DNA from: Promerops cafer
Taxonomy: Eukaryota > Chordata > Aves > Passeriformes > Nectariniidae
Reading direction: 5' to 3'
Assembly (NCBI GenBank): GCA_013398275.1
Contig: VZSE01014957.1
Span: forward strand, 1,944-65,943
DNA: 64,000 bases
In this document: positions 58,001 through 64,000 of the stretch, one piece after another
Numbering within the stretch: position 1 is the first letter of the stretch
Layout: each line of letters starts with the position of its first letter
Notes under the pieces: model-generated
Databases searched by the model: none
Told to the model about the DNA's origin: nothing
The model's input: only the letters and a program-made list of their open reading frames with translations
Program-made: the position numbers and the translations under genes

Positions 58001-61000
58001 GACATTGATAGAAAGATATTTGGCATTTGTGAGGATTTCTGTCGCAGTTTTCATGTGTGGTGGGATTTTTTTTTCTTACCTAGTAGAATCTGTTATGCAA
58101 TTGGCTTTTTGCAAATCAAATTTTTTTGCTTTACTTTCGCTGCTAAATATGACGACGCACCTTATAAAACCAGTGCAAGGGAAAATAAATCTGAATTCAT
58201 TATTTCAAAACACATTTTGCTCCCCTTCAGATCTGTGTGTCAGTATTTGGCACTGTCACCCGTGTGGCTGTGGGACTCTCCCTTCAGCCAAGGCTTGGAA
58301 AGTTTTAAATGGGAAGTAACTGAACACTCCCAAGCTGCTGCTGTAGGGAGTGAGGGAAATGAGGTTTTGTGTGCCATTTGTATTCCCCCTGCATTCCTGA
58401 CCAGCATTTCAAAGAGAAAGTGAGGAAGAGGTTTCCTCCTGTGATTCCCATTGAGCCCAGCTATTGTGAAGGGATTGTGGGAGCTGAAAAAGAGCATAAA
58501 AAACACCTGTAAGGACAGATCCAGGTGAAAAATAAGGATTATAATTATGGTGCTCATTATGAAGCTTGTTCTTTGATTTTACAGCTTCCTGGAACCTGGG
58601 ACTGACTCCCAGTCACATCTGGGATGGAATTCAGCAGCTATTTGTTAGGAAAGAGCTACTACAGGTCCACAGAATGCAATTACAGAGCTGACCCTTTGCC
58701 AGGACAGTGGATTTACCTTTCAGAAAGTGCCAAGGCATCTTTCACAGTCACACATCATGACTCTCACCTTTCGGATGGGACACGAGGCCGGTTTTACTGG
58801 GAAAATATGGTTGCAGAAATAATTTTCCCTGTGTATAAATAGCATCTGCATGTGGTTGTGCTCCTTGGGAGAAGAAGGGGAGCCAGCTGAGCTGCCAAGC
58901 AGCACAGATAAATTGTATCTGGAAAAGAACAGTGTTGGTTGCAGGGGGACAGAGGTAATTTGGACCATGTGTTGTGCCAAGCTTTTCCTCAACTGAGCAG
59001 TAGTGTGTTACAGTGCAAACAGCTGAAACTGCTCCACACTCATCTCCGAGTTATTTTGTATGACCAGTGATGGCCTTGAGTTCTTTGGGGCTGTGAAAAT
59101 CCAAAATTCTTGGGTTTTCCCTCAGCAGGAGCCAGTGGCTAAGCTGGAGAAACGAGAGGTGAACTTGGCTGGTGAGGCTGCGGAGCACCAGGGAGCAAAC
59201 AGGGCCTTGAGTACTGACTTCAGATAGCTGGGGGAGATTTAGGAGTGATAGAAAAAAGGAATTTCCTTCAGTTCTACAGCAAAGACCGCTGCTCCAAGAT
59301 CTCTGGAAAGGGAATAGTGTAGAATGGGACTGGAGGCAGAAATGAGGAGTGCCAGAGGTGGCACAGGAGCGTGTGGTGCATGTGAGGGACTGTTCAGCTG
59401 TGCTGCACAGAACACACTTCTTCCAGAAAGTTACTTGAGAATGTTTGTAGCAGGAAGCAAGGAATGTTCAAATATGAGCAAATATTCCGATTATTCTATG
59501 TAAATTTGACCTCTGGCTTTCTGAAGGCCAATGGAGCAGGACTTTGCAAGGCCCAGGAGGCACATTAGCAGTGAGCAGCATCCAAATGACATTTCAGACA
59601 CTAAATACAGCAACTCCCTCTCCTCTTATATCCCATCTGTCATTGTTCTGTCTGTCTGGCTAATTTACTGGGGTCTTGTCATGTGACAGTTTATTTGTCC
59701 TCACCACAGATTTATTTCATGTATCTAAGATTTCCAGTTTGGCTGAGGGAAGGAATATTGCTGCACTGCAATTCTCCACTTGTCTGAGAGATAAGCCACC
59801 AAAATCTCAGAGTGCTCCCCTGGAGCAGGGTGGTAGTACCCCAAATAAGTACTTGACCCTGTGCCTTATCATTAAAAGCCCCAGATCAGCTGCCTTCTTG
59901 ATTTGAAAAATGAGAGTCTGCTGTAGTAGAGGATCAGTGTTGTTAATCCTGTACCTGTCCTGGTAAAATGTTGTTCTGTGATGGTAATTGCACACGTGGT
60001 GCAAATTTGCTTTTGCTCCCGTTCCTTACTTCTTTGTTGCTGTTGTCTCATCACTGCTTCTTGTACATTTTTCCTGCTTGGCTTCATAAAATGTGATTCA
60101 CAAGGGGCTGGAATGATCCTTCCAGCCTGGGGAGCATGGCCAGAGTGTGAGCTGGCTGGGGAGAAGGAGTTGTTGGTGCTGCCTTATCCACCTGGTAAAA
60201 AATGCAACAGATGCCGCTCCTCTTTGTCTGGAGATCTTCCCAAACCCAGCAAGAAACAGGGGCAAGGCAGCACCTTTTGGGCAGAACTAACTGGTGAATA
60301 ATTGTATTCAGGCCTGGAAATTCATAATCCAAGGGATTTCCTCCACCTCAAAACATGAGCTCTTAGTCCAGCATAAAGTCACCCCTGGCTGTGCTATCCC
60401 AGCACAGAGAGGGTGTCTCTGGATGTGTCTCTGCCTCCCAGTATTGCTCCTGCTCCCCTTTTCCCATCCCTTCATTTCCCAGCAGCCAGGGGGGTGAAGA
60501 ATTGCCATCCCAGCTGGCCCAGGAAGGAGTTCATCCTCTCCTCCGTGGTGTGTTCTAAATTGTGATGTGGAAGCAGGGGAGAACAGGAGCAGAGGTTCAG
60601 CAATGCCTGTTCTGGAGGCTTTCATCAGCAACGTGGGGTTTTCTGTGATGAGAGCCCCCCTTTGCCTCCCCCAGGCTGCTGGAACGTGACTGTCTGTGGG
60701 AGTCTTTTCATGCTGCTCTCCCTGAGCTGCTTTTTGTGCTTGCCTTTGCCAGGGTTTCTGAGAGGCTCTCTGATCTCTCACACAGGTCGAGTGTGCTGAT
60801 GGAAACTCTGCCTGGGAGCGTTCAAAGTGTGCCTGGCAGTGGCCTTTGCATCATAAATAATGAACATTTCCCAGAATAAAGTTTGGAGAAAGTGGGCGCA
60901 GGTGAATTTTTTGATTTGGAGAAGGAGAGTGTGTTTCTTTTTTTTTTCCTTCTCTGCTTTTCCAGAGCACTGCACTGCCTAACTGGAAGATATAATGGCT

Positions 61001-64000
61001 GTATGAATTGCTATTTAATCAGGGATGCTAATTAAGTCTTAGCTCTTTAATGCTTTCATGGGAGAGCTGTATATGATTTGCAGTGGCTGGAATTGCACTT
61101 GCAGGCAATTAAGCTCCTCTTGGCTTTGTAGAACCTGAAAGTGGAATTTTCTGAGGGATATTCTGGGCTCGGAGAGATCCTGTCACCTTTAATATTTCCC
61201 TTGGACTGAGGGTAGGAGATGTTTGGAAAAGGAAATATTCTAAAGCAGCGAGGCACTGAAACAGTACAATAATTTCAGATTTGAAGCAGCTTTTTTTGAG
61301 TGTATAATTACAGTAGTACATCCCCTTTCATGGCACAGTTAATATAATTGAAGGTTAAATATAAAGCCCATGCAGAAAAAGAAATTTCACTTGTTTTTTC
61401 ACTTGTTTAGTTTTATACTGAAATCGAAAAAGGTTTTGAGCTGGGGCTGTCTGCTGCCTTATCAGATGGCAGCAAAGAATTCCCACCTCTGGGTCTGAGC
61501 AATGCTTTCCAAACAAGTTGGTCCCACCAGCAAGTAAATGGAGACATTTAAGAAGTGGGACAAAATGTGTGGAACAATTGTCAGGCTTGTGAAGCACAGT
61601 CAAAACCAACCCAGGAGCTAAATTTTCAACAGAGAGCAAGCAGGTCTGTTTGTGAGTAAGAACTAGCTGGGATTTTTAGGGTTTCAGGGGTTTTAGTCCC
61701 CCAAACATTGTATTTTGGTGGCCGAGATCAGTGATACAGTGTGGTGCTCACCTTAATTTTTGATCTTCTGGGAGCTGGTTCAGTAAGCATGTCGGAGCCT
61801 GGCATCCAAAAATATACCATTTCTGCATGGCAAAAAGGACAGAAGGGAGAAGAAAAATAAAGAGAAATATTCATATTTCTCTTTCTTGATCGGAATACTT
61901 CTTGGAAAAGCAGCCTGCCCTTAGGAGAAGGGTACTTCAGAGACATTTCAGATACTTGAGGCCTGAGAAAAAGAGCACAAGATGGACTTTTTAGATTAAA
62001 GTGTGGTCCATAATCACAGCTCCTGAGATTAGGGTGGTGTTTATTTTGCCTTTGGCAGAGCCCCCTCTCTTTCCCCCTGTCTGCTGTGGCAGCCACTCCT
62101 CAGCAGGGCAGCTGGAAATGGAGAGGTGAGGAATGGGAGCAGCAATTTGGCATCTCCCTGAGCAAAGCTTGGTCTTTGCCCGTTCCCTGCAGGTTGGGCA
62201 GGTTCCCTTTGCCTTGGCTGGGTGTGTTCCTGCCCTGCTCTGTCATTTCCCAGCTGGGTGCCCCCATTCCACCCCTGAGTTGTTTCACACCACAGCCCCG
62301 CGATGATAAACTGGCGAATATCGACGGAGGGAGCAGATCCCACAGGCTGTGGCCGTGAAAATGGGGCTGAAATTCCCTGTGCCAGCGTAGCCAAGCAAAG
62401 CCCCGAGCTCAGCAAGTCAGCTGGGCCACTGGAAATGCTCCAGTGGGTAATTTGATGAGCTTATTCAACAGGGCTGCGTGTGGCAGCTGAGCTGGCGTTT
62501 TCCGAGCCTTTTTAACTGCCTGGCTGCTGGAGTGCTCTGCTTGCTGCTGCTTCTGTGGGACCTGGGACCTTCCCACCAGCACTCTGGGGTGTCTTTGTGG
62601 AGAATCTGAAGTGGTGCCATCCTGCCTTCAGTCTACCCTGTAGTGTTTTCAGTCAAACACATAAAATGTAGAAAAGCAGAAATGGTGGTTGATAATAAAT
62701 GGAGGCTCTTCTTGGTTTGCATTTGAAACCTGTATAGGAGCTGGGATTAGCGAGGCCCTTCCAGGTTTATTCTCTGCAAAGTTTTTCCATGCACTGGTTT
62801 GATTTTTAGCTTATTTCTAGCCTGCCTCTCTTTTGACCAAACCCCACAGGTGAAGAGGGAAGTTGTTTGTGGCACAGATAGTCAGACTTCAGGTGCTCCC
62901 CAAGGATCTGGATACCCAAGTGCTGCTGAAACGCTCATTCCAAAACGTGGGAATTGCTGAGAGGAATCCTGTGGATCTGCAAGTTGCACTCTGATTTTGA
63001 GAGGGGAGGAGGACAGGCGTTATGGCAGCTACTCTTTTGAAGTTCATGGTGACCTTTGGAAACTTGAATGTTCCCCTCCACAGGAGCTCTGTGCGGGAAG
63101 AGGCGGCCCTTGGAGGTGCTTGCAGCCACCTGATCCTCCAGAGCCTGTTGGGTGGGGAAAACTTTGTGGAAATGGGGAAAACTTTGTGCTCTGGAGTCAG
63201 ACCTGCTCTTGCTGAAGAGGACCAGGTTCCCATTGCAGCTTAATCAGTTCCTGTTAGATGGCTGTGGCCATTTCACCTTTCTTTTTTTTTTTTTTTTTGC
63301 CTTTGCTCTAAAACAGACAAATGTTCCTCCATTGATTTTTGCCCTCTGAAATCTGCTCTGTGTGGCATCCTGGCAGCAAGGAATTGCTGCTGCTGAGAGA
63401 ACTCACAGGCATCATGCAAGATCAATACCTCCCTAATTTGCTCCAGTGTGAAAATACATGTTTTTCTAAGATCTGCTCCATGGATTTACCTGGAAATGCT
63501 CTCCTGCTTGGAAAGGTTGTCTGGGCAGCCCTGAGATGCTGATGGAAGTGGAATGCATCGACCCCAAGGAGCCCCTGTGGTGGGATAAAGTGAAATCCAT
63601 CAAGGGAAAAGCATGGAGTAGAACATGTGCTACGGTGTGGCAGCAAAGGAATAGTTGCTAATCCATGCTAAATATCACTGGATGCCTGCTGATAAATAAT
63701 ATTCCTCATCTATTATCCAAAAGCAGCTGAGAAGACACATTTTCCTGATTGTCCAAAAAAATACCCATTTTCAGGCTGTTTTCTCAAATAAATTAATTTA
63801 TTATTGCATCTGTGATGGCCTGAGGGCTCTCTTCTCCACTGGAGAAACTCTGGCACAATAATCCAATTTGGACTCAGACTAGGGGTCATTGGCCTGAATG
63901 GCAATGGTGGGGTGTTTGTACATTCCTTTTTTCCAGTGAGGATCGTCTCTGCCAGCTTAGGGTCACAGGCAGATTTTACAGGTGGTTAAAGGTAGGATTT
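55040..64000. other. Non-coding stretch to the window end, no gene recognised
   Basis: About 9 kb of sequence with + strand G+T excess. Frames reach only 157 codons (60308-60781, minus) and none is recognisable. Small T tracts lie at 58069-58076 and 60937-60947. The GC-rich part at about 56330-56660 has opposed frames of 92-123 codons but few CpGs, so it is not an island. Confidence 0.6.
63282..63298. repeat. Poly(T) run, 17 bases
   Basis: Uninterrupted T run preceded by CACCTTTC. A pyrimidine tract of this kind could precede a splice acceptor, but no matching exon follows. Treated as a simple repeat. Confidence 0.9.

Larger units (their letters stand above)
40481..64000 (+). other. Inferred intron or transcribed region of an unidentified + strand gene
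   Basis: The basis is indirect. In eight 60-base lines taken every 3 kb from 42001 to 63001, G+T is 284 of 480 (59%). Thirteen lines taken every 3 kb from 3001 to 39001 give 380 of 780 (49%). Transcription-coupled mutation and repair give introns this strand bias in vertebrates. No exon inside the interval could be recognised, so this would be a single long intron or a very sparse gene. A replication-linked skew is the main alternative. Confidence 0.4.

Overview
This window looks like nuclear DNA from a bird. Three, probably four, fragments of the avian-type LINE CR1 are present, along with related solo LTRs of endogenous-retrovirus type. No SINE-like elements were seen, repeat density is low, and there is a single CpG island. 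A passerine is plausible but cannot be proved from this sequence alone. There is no bacterial-style gene organisation, and I recognise no protein-coding exon, rRNA, tRNA or CRISPR array. The many short open frames behave like chance frames in moderately GC-rich non-coding DNA.

Layout. Positions 1-2063 are the edge of a tandem (satellite-like) array with a unit of about 210 bp. It is homogeneous on the left, decays to the right, and shows a two-unit (about 420 bp) higher-order pattern. From 2.06 to 39.3 kb lies non-coding DNA carrying CR1 3' ends (3.55, 14.55, 19.7 and 37.4 kb), three copies of one solo-LTR family (8.2 kb minus, 24.2 kb minus, 30.9 kb plus), a tandem repeat of about 120 bp at 17.8 kb, a 134-bp duplication at 21.9 kb, and simple repeats. 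A CpG island occupies about 39.3-40.5 kb, but its centre is a 608-base assembly gap (39530-40137). From 40.5 to 64 kb there is repeat-poor DNA in which the + strand is consistently rich in G+T.

Interpretation. The island is the best candidate promoter in the window. The G+T excess to its right is about 59% in eight 60-base lines taken every 3 kb, against about 49% in thirteen lines to its left. This is the strand asymmetry expected of a long transcribed intron, so the simplest model is a + strand gene whose first exon lies in or beside the gap and whose first intron fills the rest of the window. The gene cannot be named. The left 39 kb would be its upstream intergenic flank, colonised by retroelements. 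No new molecular system is demonstrated. The points most worth follow-up are the gap-hidden promoter and first exon, the dimeric satellite edge, and the LTR family with a POU octamer just upstream of its TATA box.
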